Shown: positions 1 through 13,200 of the stretch, in pieces
How the letters are laid out: the number at the start of each line of letters is the position of its first letter
Numbering within the stretch: the stretch's first letter is position 1
NCBI RefSeq assembly: GCF_901709675.1
Contig: NC_051087.1
Span: 7,714,884 to 7,778,883 of the forward strand
Direction: 5' to 3'
DNA: 64,000 nt
Source of the DNA: Syngnathus acus
Taxonomy: Eukaryota; Chordata; Actinopteri; Syngnathiformes; Syngnathidae
Translations under genes and position numbers: made by a program
Notes under the pieces: generated by a model
The model's input: only the letters and a program-made list of their open reading frames with translations
What the model was told of the DNA's origin: nothing
Database searches by the model: none

Positions 1-1207
1 TGGGAAATGTTGACCTAATATGCTGCTGACTGGATGCGTGCCCTGCCTTGGGATAATGGATCTCATTTGATCTCTTGCTTCCATTCTTATCCGCAGTCGG
101 CCCTGCCCATTAGGAGACAGACGACTCTCCACCGCGCGCACGTACAAACACAAATGCATACTCACAACCACCATTTTCACAACCCCCCCCTTCTGTTTTT
201 TCTTGATTTGTCACTCTCTCTTTCTGTTCTTTCTGAATCTCCCACTTAATGGCCTGCCCAAATATCTGCTCCGTGCCGCATTTGCTGCTCATCTTCAGTT
301 TCTTTGCCACCACACCCCTATCCTCCTCATGTCTCTGTCTGGTCGATGGACTACTTCCTCCCTTCTATGTATATATTTTTTTTTTCTTCTTTTTCATTGT
401 CTTGCCTTACACAGAAAGGTGATGAACGGCCTGTATATTAGGCACTGGTTCATTTATTCCATTGTTTTGTCTAGGTGGTTTAGTAGTTCTTCTGTGTCAA
501 TCAATAGCCTGCCGCCACTCGGCCCTGTCTCGTGGCAGCTACAAGAAGCTATCAGGGCGTCATTGTAATTGATTATGTACTTGTTTTTTGTTACACCGAC
601 AATCATTAGCTTCGATTCCTACAGGAATTGTGTCTTTGCGAACCTTTTTGTGTGTGGCGAAAACAACATTGTGCATCAGTGGAAGAACAACATACGTTTA
701 ACAATGCTTAGGCTGTGCACACCGATTCAACCATCTTATACTACGTTTTTAAAAGTGTTTATTTTAGTATGTACTGTTGTATAATATATTTGTTTGAAAC
801 CCCACCCGCTCAACGTAGTTATTTCTTTTCAATTTATGCAATAGGTTATAGATTAAAATGTGTGCTTTATCAGATGAATCTCCTTATCCTAAGTATACCG
901 TGCGATCTACTTATGAACTTTATTTTAAGTTGTTGTCAGTCTGCTATAGCATCTTCTTTGCTTCCACCCTATGTCAGTTCTCATAGAGTATTTTTTTTTT
1001 AGTAATAGGAAAAACATAACTGGCACAGCACAGCTGAAGATTTGTATGTAAAGGAACCTGATGACCTATTTTAGTCTAAGGAGTGTCAGAATGAAGCTTC
1101 TTTTCACATTTAGTCTCTCTTTTAGAATGATATTGCAGAATAATAATAAAAATGGCACAAAAATGTTTGAAAGATTCTGTATGTTAAATTTTTTTTTCTC
1201 ACCACAG
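1..1207 (+). other. UBE2O intron 1 (partial)
   Basis: AT-rich intron sequence with several poly-T runs. It ends in a pyrimidine tract and the acceptor CAG at 1205-1207, before the exon encoding [12 protein letters not shown]. The first coding exon must lie upstream of the window. I see no exon, RNA gene or clear mobile element here. Confidence 0.7.
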
Positions 1208-4200
1208 CTGTTGCTTGAAGATCGATCCATCGTGATCCGAGACATTGTTCGACGCAATAATTCAAATGTAAGACGAACACACAAATGCATCCGTTTTTTA
1301 TTTAGAGATGTACAAAGCTATGTTCTGGGGCTGCATTGCTAAAGGCTCAGAATTCCAATGAATCTAAAAATAGAATACAACGATTTTCAAATCCCACTAC
1401 GACTAATTGATGAAGTTTTGAACATCCGCGAAAGTCTGGAGAAGACGTGCTTCGGACCTGAGACAGCTGGAGCAGTTTTCATCAATTACAAAAATTGAAT
1501 TGAATTGAATCGAATTCCTTTATTGTCACTATTAACGCAGTGTTAACTGTGAAAATCTTTTGATTTCAGTGATTGCCCCAAAAGGTTGTGTAATATTAAA
1601 TTGAGGTTAGCGTCATTTTTGTTTGGTCATTTTTGTTAAAAAAAAAAAAAAAAAAAAGTAATGAACCTTCATTACTTTTTTTTAATTGGAGGGAAAAATG
1701 TGTTCAGGCACAACAAAGTAACTTTTGTTGTCTCTCTCATCATGTGTAATTGCAGGACAGCCAGTGTGGTATTGTGACCAACGTGGACATTGAGTGTGCA
1801 GTGAAACTGGTGGGCACAAACTGTGTACTGTATTCTGTCAACAGCAAAGAGTTACATCATATTTGGGTAATCATTCACATTTATCATCAAGAAACTAGTA
1901 TGCAATTAAATATGCTAATTGAACCAGTCAAGAGCCTCTTGCCCTCTCCTAGTAATCTCTACTTTTCTGACAAGTAAAATATGACAGTGTTGGGTGCTAC
2001 AGAACTTGTAATAAGATTTGAAATTGTGTTTTGTTTTTTTACTTTTGTTTAATTGTGCTAAATGGTACCAGTAGCATAACAAAATTCCATTGCTTCCATT
2101 TATTTAAATTGTCTGTTATGTTTTGAGATAATTTGTTGTTTGTCATTTTATTTCCTCCCCAGTCTTTCATGTACGGTGACTACATAGCTTATGACTTTTG
2201 GCTTGGGAAAGTCTACGACTTTACCAATCATATTATTCTCAAGCTCTCCAATGGAGCCAGGTAAGCTAATTTGAGTTTCATTGAGTGTGCGATTGTGTCA
2301 ATTGATATCATCTCATTTTCTTCCAGATGTTCCATGAGCGTGGAGGATGGCGCCAAGCTGTACGATGTCAGTCCTCATGTTTGTGATCCGGTATGGAATT
2401 GATGCTCTCGTGATGTACTGTGAAATCTAAGCCACATGGCTGATTTATATTTTAAGAACATAATAGATATTCCTTTACTCTAATTTGGCTTTTGTGTCAA
2501 TTTATGAGCAGCCCTGACAGTCTCTTGGTTGTTTAATTATTGAAATATAATGTGCTGTTTTTGTCTGCTGCGGCAACATTGACTGTTGTTTTTCAGGGTC
2601 TGTTCTTAGATGAGGAATATGGGTTCTATCCAGGCCAGGTCCTGATTGGTCCTTCTAAAATCTTCTCTAATGTCCGGTGGCTGTCAGGTGTCAAACCTGT
2701 CCTCTGCAGGAATTGCAAGTTCAGGGCGGTGGTGGAGGAGGTAAAGGAACTCTTTGCTGTTTCATGCAGGTTTGATGGAAAATGAAGCTGCCATTAATTT
2801 TCAATCATATCAGTGTGTTTTGGAGCAAAATGTAAATGCAATTAGTTTCATACTGTGAGGCTACAGTTGGAATTATTAATGTGATCTATTCAGGTTAAGG
2901 TCTCTGAGCTGAAGGTTACGTGGATCACCAAAAGCTTCTCCCCAAAAGGTTCTGATAGCATCTATCCTCCTCCCTGCACCATCACACAGGAGAACCTCTG
3001 CAGGTTGGTTCGCCCCCCCTCACTGGTGCAAATGAAGCCAAACTATCTTGTAATGGTGGGAAAATGAAGCTTCAAATTTGCTTCATAAACCAGTTTGGTT
3101 TTTGACTCCTCCCAATGGCACTCTCTCGTTAACATTGGAGTTAAAGCACACTGACTTGACATATCTTAAACCCTGAATTCAAATCAAGAGTGCCAACTAG
3201 AGGAGGGAAAAAAATACAACTGGTTCACGGAGCAAATTTGATTTTCAGCAGTCATGTAGACACATTTATTTTTTGAGCTCGCCCGTTAAGATCCGACCAT
3301 TGTTGTACACTGTTCTGTGTGTAATGTTGCTCTTTTCACTGCGTTTAGGGTGAGGCGCCTAGGCTACTATGACCACACCCAGAGGCAGCTTGGAGACAGG
3401 GGGCTCTATGTGTTCCCTGCTATTGGGGATGCCACACGCATCACCTTTGAAGGACTTGAAGGGAATCCGGTTCCGCAAGAGGACCCTGTAGTCCGAAAGG
3501 TCTCGATTACATTAGGCATTTCTGATAATTAGCTTGAGATGACCTTGTTACCAAGTAATAAGTAAAACTGTCAGTTCACACAAAAGTGATCCCAGTGAGA
3601 CTCATTTGTGCATATGTGTGTTGCAGTTGAAAAGATTTTTCAAGAAAGATTCTGGCAAGAAGACAGAGAACGCTGATACGCAAGGTGCCAAACAATGCTG
3701 TATTCTGATTAACAAACTGCAGTCCCGTTTTCGTTACGCACATAAAGTCCTTATTCATTTGTCATGGGCAGAAAATGAAAGATGTTCTCACATCACCCCT
3801 CACGTATCTGGGAACTAAATGTATTGATGCCGTATCGGAGAGTGTTAAATTCAAGTGAGAGCCGCAGTTTGTCAGACCGACTCTCCACAAATGACGCCCT
3901 GAGCTGAGGGAATAGTTTGTTGATAAGTCATGCTGAAGTGCAGCACAGTCTGCCATATTCCAGGAAAACAAATGAAGATGCTAATTTATTCCCTCACTAC
4001 ACACAGAAAAGTAACCCATCTAATTGTTTTTGATATGATATGATGTTTTTTTTTGTTCGTTACTGCGTTATTTTTAATCCTATAAAAAAATTAGTTTCAA
4101 ATTGCAAATGTATTGAAGTTTTCATTTGTCAACAGGCGACCACAAATTGGAACAGACAGATGCCTCCCATCACGACAATAACTGCCCTAACAATCCCAAC

Positions 4201-7200
4201 CCGCCTGACCACCACAAGACTCGCAACACTCCTGCTGAACACGGCGAGCACGATGCTGATGATGAGGCAGCAGAAGACACGGACGACACTAGGTATAGCA
4301 GTTAGCATTTACCTGAGACGCACGCATACTCGTGTTGTGCGCCACATGAGTGAGTAAAGCCTTTTGTTTTTTTTAGTTCAGACAAAATATATAGGTCTCA
4401 CCTTAAAACATTTCCGACAGTGCTGCCCCGCAGCAACTTCTGCTTTCGTCAGAGAATGTATTGCATTTGTTAAATCTTTTACTGGATAGAGCGAATGAAA
4501 AAAAACTCACTCGTTCTACCTATTTTGTAGTTCTCTGACATCATCGGCCAGCTCCACAACGTCTTCACAAAGCGGCGGTCTGGGAACCAACCGGAAGAAG
4601 AGCATCCCACTCTCGATACGTAATCTGAAGAGGAAACACAAGCGGAAGAGGACCAAGTTCTCTCGCGAGTTCAAACCAGGAGACAGGTGGGATGTCACAT
4701 AGTCACATTATGTTTGGGCCACTTACCTCTATTGTTGCGCATTGGATTTATTTCTAGATGACGCTAATATGTAGTATTATCATTAGGGGTGTAAATCGCG
4801 GGTTTTGTAACGATACGATATCATATCGATACAAAGAGCCACGATACGATATTTGCCGATATCATAAAGCCTGCTGTGATTCATTCACGATACATCACGA
4901 TATAGTGCTCTACGATCGATATAGAACAATATCCTGATTTATAACAATTCATACGCAAAATCAACAACGTACTGCAAACTCTTTATTTAGGAAATTACAA
5001 AGTGCTTCCAAACGAATGACTTGAAGCCCAAAGGGGAGCGAATTTCCTCGTCTTCTTGGACAGACACTAGCCATAGCACCAGCCCAGGAGCCGCGTAGTT
5101 GTCGCCTCCCCTTTCACGTGCCTGCTCTGCTCACAACTCAACACGCCGCGCACTGCTCCCGGAAAGAGGAAGCAAGCAACAATGAACTGGATTTCAAAAT
5201 AAAGTCGTGTCTAATGTCCGAGGTCAAAAACGGGCGATATAGATCGATGTTTACGTTTAGCATCGATGCCAACAAATCGTAGAGCATTATATCGATGTGT
5301 ATCGATGAATCGTTACACCCCTAGTTTCAAACTACTTTTAGGGTTTCTAAGAATAGGGTTTCTAACTAGGCTTTCAAAACTAGGGTTAGGGTTTCCGACC
5401 AGGGTTTCCAAGGAGTTTTGCCATTGCTAATTAGGGTTTCAAACTAGGGTTAGGGTTTCCGACTAGGGTTTTAAACCAAGGTTAGGGTTACAAACTAGGT
5501 TTTAAAGCTAGGCTTAAGGTTTCCAACGAGGCTTTCAAACTACTTTTAGGGTTTCTAAGATTAGGGTTTCTAACTAGGCTTTCAAAACTAGGGTTAGGGT
5601 TTTCGACTAGGGTTTCCAAAGTTAGGGTTAGGATTAGGGTTGGGGTTAGGGTTTCTAACTAGGCTTTCAAAACTAGGGTTAGGGTTAGAGTTAGAGTTAG
5701 AGTTAAGGTTAGGGTTAGAGTTAGGGTTAGGGTTACTAACTAGGCTTTCAAAACTAGAGTTAGGGTTAGGGTTTCTAACTAGGCTTTCAAAACTAGGGTT
5801 AGGGTTTCCGACTAGGGTTTCCAAGGAGTTTTGCCATCGCTAATTAGGGTTTCAAACTAGGCTCAGGGTTTCCAACTAGGGTTTTAAACCAAAGTTAGGG
5901 TTTCAAACTAGGTTTTAAAGCTAGGGTTAGGGTTTCCAACGAGGGTTTCAAACTACTTTTAGGGTTTCTAAGATTGGGGTTTCTAACTAGGCTTTCAAAA
6001 CTAGGGTTAGGGTTTTCGACTAGGGTTTCCAAAATTAGGGTTAGGGTTAGGATTAGGGTTGGGGTTAGGGTTTCTAACTAGGCTTTCAAAACTAGGGTTA
6101 GGGTTACTAACTAGGCTTTCAAAACTAGGGTTAGGGTTAGGGTTTCTAACTAGGCTTTCAAAACTAGGGTTAGGGTTTCCGACTAGGGTTTCCAAGGAGT
6201 TTTGCCATCGCTAATTAGGGTTTCAAACTAGGCTCAGGGTTTCCGACTAGGGTTTTAAACCAAGGTTAGGGTTTCAAACTAGGTTTTAAAGCTAGGGTTA
6301 GGGTTTCCAACGAGGGTTTCAAACTACTTTTAGGGTTTCTAAGATTAGGATTTCTAACTAGGCTTTCAAAACGAGGGTTAGGGTTTCCGACCAGGGTTTC
6401 CAAGGAGTTTTGCCATTGCTATTTAGGGTTTCAAACTAGGGTTAGGGTTTCCGACTAGGGTTTTAAACAAAGGTTAGGGTTACAAACTAGGTTTTAATGC
6501 TAGGGTTAGGGTTTCCAACGAGGGTTTCAAACTACTTTTATGGTTTCTAAGATCAGGGTTTCTAACTAGGCTTTCAAAACTAGGGTTAGGGTTTCCGACC
6601 AGGGTTTCCAAGGAGTTTTGCCATCGCTAATTAAAGTTTCAAACAAGGGGTAGGGTTTCCGACTAGGGTTTTAAACCAAGCTTAGTGTTACAAACTAGGT
6701 TTTAAAGCTGTTAGGGTTTCCAACGAGGGTTTCAAACTACTTTTAGGGTTTCTAAGATTAGGGTTTCTAACTAGGCTTTCAAAACTAGGGTTAGGGTTTT
6801 TGACTAGGGTTTCCAAAATTAGGGTTAGGATTAGGGTTGGGGTTAGGGTTTCTAACTAGGCTTTCAAAACTAGGGTTAGGGTTAGGGTTACTAACTAGGC
6901 TTTCAAAACTAGAGTTAGGGTTAGGGTTAGGGTTTCTAACTAGGCTTTCAAAACTAGGGTTAGGGTTTCCAAGGAGTTTTGCCATCGCTAATTAGGGTTT
7001 CAAACTAGGCTCAGGGTTTCCGACTAGGGTTTTAAACCAAGGTTAGGGTTTCAAACTAGGTTTTAAAGCTAGGGTTAGGGTTTCCAACGAGGGTTTCAAA
7101 CTACTTTTAGGGTTTCTAAGATTAGGATTTCTAACTAGGCTTTCAAAACGAGGGTTAGGGTTTCCGACCAGGGTTTCCAAGGAGTTTTGCCATTGCTATT

Positions 7201-10200
7201 TAGGGTTTCAAACTAGGGTTAGGGTTTCCGACTAGGGTTTTAAACAAAGGTTAGGGTTACAAACTAGGTTTTAATGCTAGGGTTAGGGTTTCCAACGAGG
7301 GTTTCAAACTACTTTTATGGTTTCTAAGATCAGGGTTTCTAACTAGGCTTTCAAAACTAGGGTTAGGGTTTCCGACCAGGGTTTCCAAGGAGTTTTGCCA
7401 TCGCTAATTAGGGTTTCAAACTAGGCTCAGGGTTTCCGACTAGGGTTTTAAACCAAGGTTAGGGTTTCAAACTAGGTTTTAAAGCTAGGGTTAGGGTTTC
7501 CAACGAGGGTTTCAAACTACTTTTAGGGTTTCTAAGATTAGGATTTCTAACTAGGCTTTCAAAACGAGGGTTAGGGTTTCCGACCAGGGTTTCCAAGGAG
7601 TTTTGCCATTGCTATTTAGGGTTTCAAACTAGGGTTAGGGTTTCCGACTAGGGTTTTAAACAAAGGTTAGGGTTACAAACTAGGTTTTAATGCTAGGGTT
7701 AGGGTTTCCAACGAGGGTTTCAAACTACTTTTATGGTTTCTTAGATCAGGGTTTCTAACTAGGCTTTCAAAACTAGGGTTAGGGTTTCCGACCAGGGTTT
7801 CCAAGGAGTTTTGCCATCGCTAATTAAAGTTTCAAACAAGGGGTAGGGTTTCCGACTAGGGTTTTAAACCAAGCTTAGGGTTACAAACTAGGTTTTAAAG
7901 CTGTTAGGGTTTCCAACGAGGGTTTCAAACTACTTTTAGGGTTTCTAAGATTAGGGTTTCTAACTAGGCTTTCAAAACTAGGGTTAGGGTTTTTGACTAG
8001 GGTTTCCAAAGTTAGGGTTAGGATTAGGGTTGGGGTTAGGGTTTCTAACTAGGCTTTCAAAACTAGGGTTAGGGTTAGGGTTAGGGTTACGAACTAGGCT
8101 TTCAAAACTAGAGTTAGGGTTAGGGTTAGGGTTTCTAACTAGGCTTTCAAAACTAGGGTTAGGGTTTCCAAGGAGTTTTGCCATCGCTAATTAGGGTTTC
8201 AAACTAGGCTCAGGGTTTCCGACTAGGGTTTTAAACCAAGGTTAGGGTTTCAAACTAGGTTTTAAAGCTAGGGTTAGGGTTTCCAACGAGGGTTTCAAAC
8301 TACTTTTAGGGTTTCTAAGATTAGGATTTCTAACTAGGCTTTCAAAACGAGGGTTAGGGTTTCCGACCAGGGTTTCCAAGGAGTTTTGCCATTGCTATTT
8401 AGGGTTTCAAACTAGGGTTAGGGTTTCCGACTAGGGTTTTAAACAAAGGTTAGGGTTACAAACTAGGTTTTAATGCTAGGGTTAGGGTTTCCAACGAGGG
8501 TTTCAAACTACTTTTATGGTTTCTTAGATCAGGGTTTCTAACTAGGCTTTCAAAACTAGGGTTAGGGTTTCCGACCAGGGTTTCCAAGGAGTTTTGCCAT
8601 CGCTAATTAAAGTTTCAAACAAGGGGTAGGGTTTCCGACTAGGGTTTTAAACCAAGTTTAGGGTTACAAACTAGGTTTTAAAGCTGTTAGGGTTTCCAAC
8701 GAGGGTTTCAAACTACTTTTAGGGTTTCTAAGATTAGGGTTTCTAACTAGGCTTTCAAAACTAGGGTTAGGGTTTTTGACTAGGGTTTCCAAAGTTAGGG
8801 TTAGGATTAGGGTTGGGGTTAGGGTTTCTAACTAGGCTTTCAAAACTAGGGTTAGGGTTAGGGTTAGGGTTACTAACTAGGCTTTCAAAACTAGAGTTAG
8901 GGTTAGGGTTAGGGTTTCTAACTAGGCTTTCAAAACTAGGGTTAGGGTTTCCAAGGAGTTTTGCCATCGCTAATTAGGGTTTCAAACTAGGCTCAGGGTT
9001 TCCGACTAGGGTTTTAAACCAAGGTTAGGGTTTCAAACTAGGTTTTAAAGCTAGGGTTAGGGTTTCCAACGAGGGTTTCAAACTACTTTTAGGGTTTCTA
9101 AGATTAGGATTTCTAACTAGGCTTTCAAAACGAGGGTTAGGGTTTCCGACCAGGGTTTCCAAGGAGTTTTGCCATTGCTATTTAGGGTTTCAAACTAGGG
9201 TTAGGGTTTCCGACTAGGGTTTTAAACAAAGGTTAGGGTTACAAACTAGGTTTTAATGCTAGGGTTAGGGTTTCCAACGAGGGTTTCAAACTACTTTTAT
9301 GGTTTCTAAGATCAGGGTTTCTAACTAGGCTTTCAAAACTAGGGTTAGGGTTTCCGACCAGGGTTTCCAAGGAGTTTTGCCATCGCTAATTAAAGTTTCA
9401 AACAAGGGGTAGGGTTTCCGACTAGGGTTTTAAACCAAGCTTAGGGTTACAAACTAGGTTTTAAAGCTGTTAGGGTTTCCAACGAGGGTTTCAAACTACT
9501 TTTAGGGTTTCTAAGATTAGGGTTTCTAACTAGGCTTTCAAAACTAGGGTTAGGGTTTTTGACTAGGGTTTCCAAAGTTAGGGTTAGGATTAGGGTTGGG
9601 GTTAGGGTTTCTAACTAGGCTTTCAAAACTAGGGTTAGGGTTAGGGTTACTAACTAGGCTTTCAAAACTAGAGTTAGGGTTAGGGTTAGGGTTTCTAACT
9701 AGGCTTTCAAAACTAGGGTTAGGGTTTCCAAGGAGTTTTGCCATCGCTAATTAGGGTTTCAAACTAGGCTCAGGGTTTCCGACTAGGGTTTTAAACCAAG
9801 GTTAGGGTTTCAAACTAGGTTTTAAAGCTAGGGTTAGGGTTTCCAACGAGGGTTTCAAACTACTTTTAGGGTTTCTAAGATTAGGATTTCTAACTAGGCT
9901 TTCAAAACGAGGGTTAGGGTTTCCGACCAGGGTTTCCAAGGAGTTTTGCCATTGCTATTTAGGGTTTCAAACTAGGGTTAGGGTTTCCGACTAGGGTTTT
10001 AAACAAAGGTTAGGGTTACAAACTAGGTTTTAATGCTAGGGTTAGGGTTTCCAACGAGGGTTTCAAACTACTTTTATGGTTTCTAAGATCAGGGTTTCTA
10101 ACTAGGCTTTCAAAACTAGGGTTAGGGTTTCCGACCAGGGTTTCCAAGGAGTTTTGCCATCGCTAATTAGGGTTTCAAACTAGGCTCAGGGTTTCCGACT

Positions 10201-13200
10201 AGGGTTTTAAACCAAGGTTCGGGTTTCAAACTAGGTTTTAAAGCTAGGGTTAGGGTTTCCAACGAGGGTTTCAAACTACTTTTAGGGTTTCTAAGATTAG
10301 GATTTCTAACTAGGCTTTCAAAACGAGGGTTAGGGTTTCCGACCAGGGTTTCCAAGGAGTTTTGCCATTGCTATTTAGGGTTTCAAACTAGGGTTAGGGT
10401 TTCCGACTAGGGTTTTAAACAAAGGTTAGGGTTACAAACTAGGTTTTAATGCTAGGGTTAGGGTTTCCAACGAGGGTTTCAAACTACTTTTATGGTTTCT
10501 AAGATCAGGGTTTCTAACTAGGCTTTCAAAACTAGGGTTAGGGTTTCCGACCAGGGTTTCCAAGGAGTTTTGCCATCGCTAATTAAGTTTCAAACAAGGG
10601 GTAGGGTTTCCGACTAGGGTTTTAAACCAAGCTTAGGGTTACAAACTAGGTTTTAAAGCTGTTAGGGTTTCCAACGAGGGTTTCAAACTACTTTTAGGGT
10701 TTCTAAGATTAGGGTTTCTAACTAGGCTTTCAAAACTAGGGTTAGGGTTTTTGACTAGGGTTTCCAAAATTAGGGTTAGGATTAGGGTTGGGGTTAGGGT
10801 TTCTAACTAGGCTTTCAAAACTAGGGTTAGGGTTAGGGTTACGAACTAGGCTTTCAAAACTAGAGTTAGGGTTAGGGTTAGGGTTTCTAACTAGGCTTTC
10901 AAAACTAGGGTTAGGGTTTCCAAGGAGTTTTGCCATCGCTAATTAGGGTTTCAAACTAGGCTCAGGGTTTCCGACTAGGGTTTTAAACCAAGGTTAGGGT
11001 TTCAAACTAGGTTTTAAAGCTAGGGTTAGGGTTTCCAACGAGGGTTTCAAACTACTTTTAGGGTTTCTAAGATTAGGATTTCTAACTAGGCTTTCAAAAC
11101 GAGGGTTAGGGTTTCCGACCAGGGTTTCCAAGGAGTTTTGCCATTGCTATTTAGGGTTTCAAACTAGGGTTAGGGTTTCCGACTAGGGTTTTAAACAAAG
11201 GTTAGGGTTACAAACTAGGTTTTAATGCTAGGGTTAGGGTTTCCAACGAGGGTTTCAAACTACTTTTATGGTTTCTAAGATCAGGGTTTCTAACTAGGCT
11301 TTCAAAACTAGGGTTAGGGTTTCCGACCAGGGTTTCCAAGGAGTTTTGCCATCGCTAATTAAAGTTTCAAACAAGGGGTAGGGTTTCCGACTAGGGTTTT
11401 AAACCAAGCTTAGGGTTACAAACTAGGTTTTAAAGCTGTTAGGGTTTCCAACGAGGGTTTCAAACTACTTTTAGGGTTTCTAAGATTAGGGTTTCTAACT
11501 AGGCTTTCAAAACTAGGGTTAGGGTTTTTGACTAGGGTTTCCAAAGTTAGGGTTAGGATTAGGGTTGGGGTTAGGGTTTCTAACTAGGCTTTCAAAACTA
11601 GGGTTAGGGTTAGGGTTAGGGTTACGAACTAGGCTTTCAAAACTAGAGTTAGGGTTAGGGTTAGGGTTTCTAACTAGGCTTTCAAAACTAGGGTTAGGGT
11701 TTCCAAGGAGTTTTGCCATCGCTAATTAGGGTTTCAAACTAGGCTCAGGGTTTCCGACTAGGGTTTTAAACCAAGGTTAGGGTTTCAAACTAGGTTTTAA
11801 AGCTAGGGTTAGGGTTTCCAACGAGGGTTTCAAACTACTTTTAGGGTTTCTAAGATTAGGATTTCTAACTAGGCTTTCAAAACGAGGGTTAGGGTTTCCG
11901 ACCAGGGTTTCCAAGGAGTTTTGCCATTGCTATTTAGGGTTTCAAACTAGGGTTAGGGTTTCCGACTAGGGTTTTAAACAAAGGTTAGGGTTACAAACTA
12001 GGTTTTAATGCTAGGGTTAGGGTTTCCAACGAGGGTTTCAAACTACTTTTATGGTTTCTTAGATCAGGGTTTCTAACTAGGCTTTCAAAACTAGGGTTAG
12101 GGTTTCCGACCAGGGTTTCCAAGGAGTTTTGCCATCGCTAATTAAAGTTTCAAACAAGGGGTAGGGTTTCCGACTAGGGTTTTAAACCAAGTTTAGGGTT
12201 ACAAACTAGGTTTTAAAGCTGTTAGGGTTTCCAACGAGGGTTTCAAACTACTTTTAGGGTTTCTAAGATTAGGGTTTCTAACTAGGCTTTCAAAACTAGG
12301 GTTAGGGTTTTTGACTAGGGTTTCCAAAGTTAGGGTTAGGATTAGGGTTGGGGTTAGGGTTTCTAACTAGGCTTTCAAAACTAGGGTTAGGGTTAGGGTT
12401 AGGGTTACTAACTAGGCTTTCAAAACTAGAGTTAGGGTTAGGGTTAGGGTTTCTAACTAGGCTTTCAAAACTAGGGTTAGGGTTTCCAAGGAGTTTTGCC
12501 ATCGCTAATTAGGGTTTCAAACTAGGCTCAGGGTTTCCGACTAGGGTTTTAAACCAAGGTTAGGGTTTCAAACTAGGTTTTAAAGCTAGGGTTAGGGTTT
12601 CCAACGAGGGTTTCAAACTACTTTTAGGGTTTCTAAGATTAGGATTTCTAACTAGGCTTTCAAAACGAGGGTTAGGGTTTCCGACCAGGGTTTCCAAGGA
12701 GTTTTGCCATTGCTATTTAGGGTTTCAAACTAGGGTTAGGGTTTCCGACTAGGGTTTTAAACAAAGGTTAGGGTTACAAACTAGGTTTTAATGCTAGGGT
12801 TAGGGTTTCCAACGAGGGTTTCAAACTACTTTTATGGTTTCTAAGATCAGGGTTTCTAACTAGGCTTTCAAAACTAGGGTTAGGGTTTCCGACCAGGGTT
12901 TCCAAGGAGTTTTGCCATCGCTAATTAAAGTTTCAAACAAGGGGTAGGGTTTCCGACTAGGGTTTTAAACCAAGCTTAGGGTTACAAACTAGGTTTTAAA
13001 GCTGTTAGGGTTTCCAACGAGGGTTTCAAACTACTTTTAGGGTTTCTAAGATTAGGGTTTCTAACTAGGCTTTCAAAACTAGGGTTAGGGTTTTTGACTA
13101 GGGTTTCCAAAGTTAGGGTTAGGATTAGGGTTGGGGTTAGGGTTTCTAACTAGGCTTTCAAAACTAGGGTTAGGGTTAGGGTTACTAACTAGGCTTTCAA

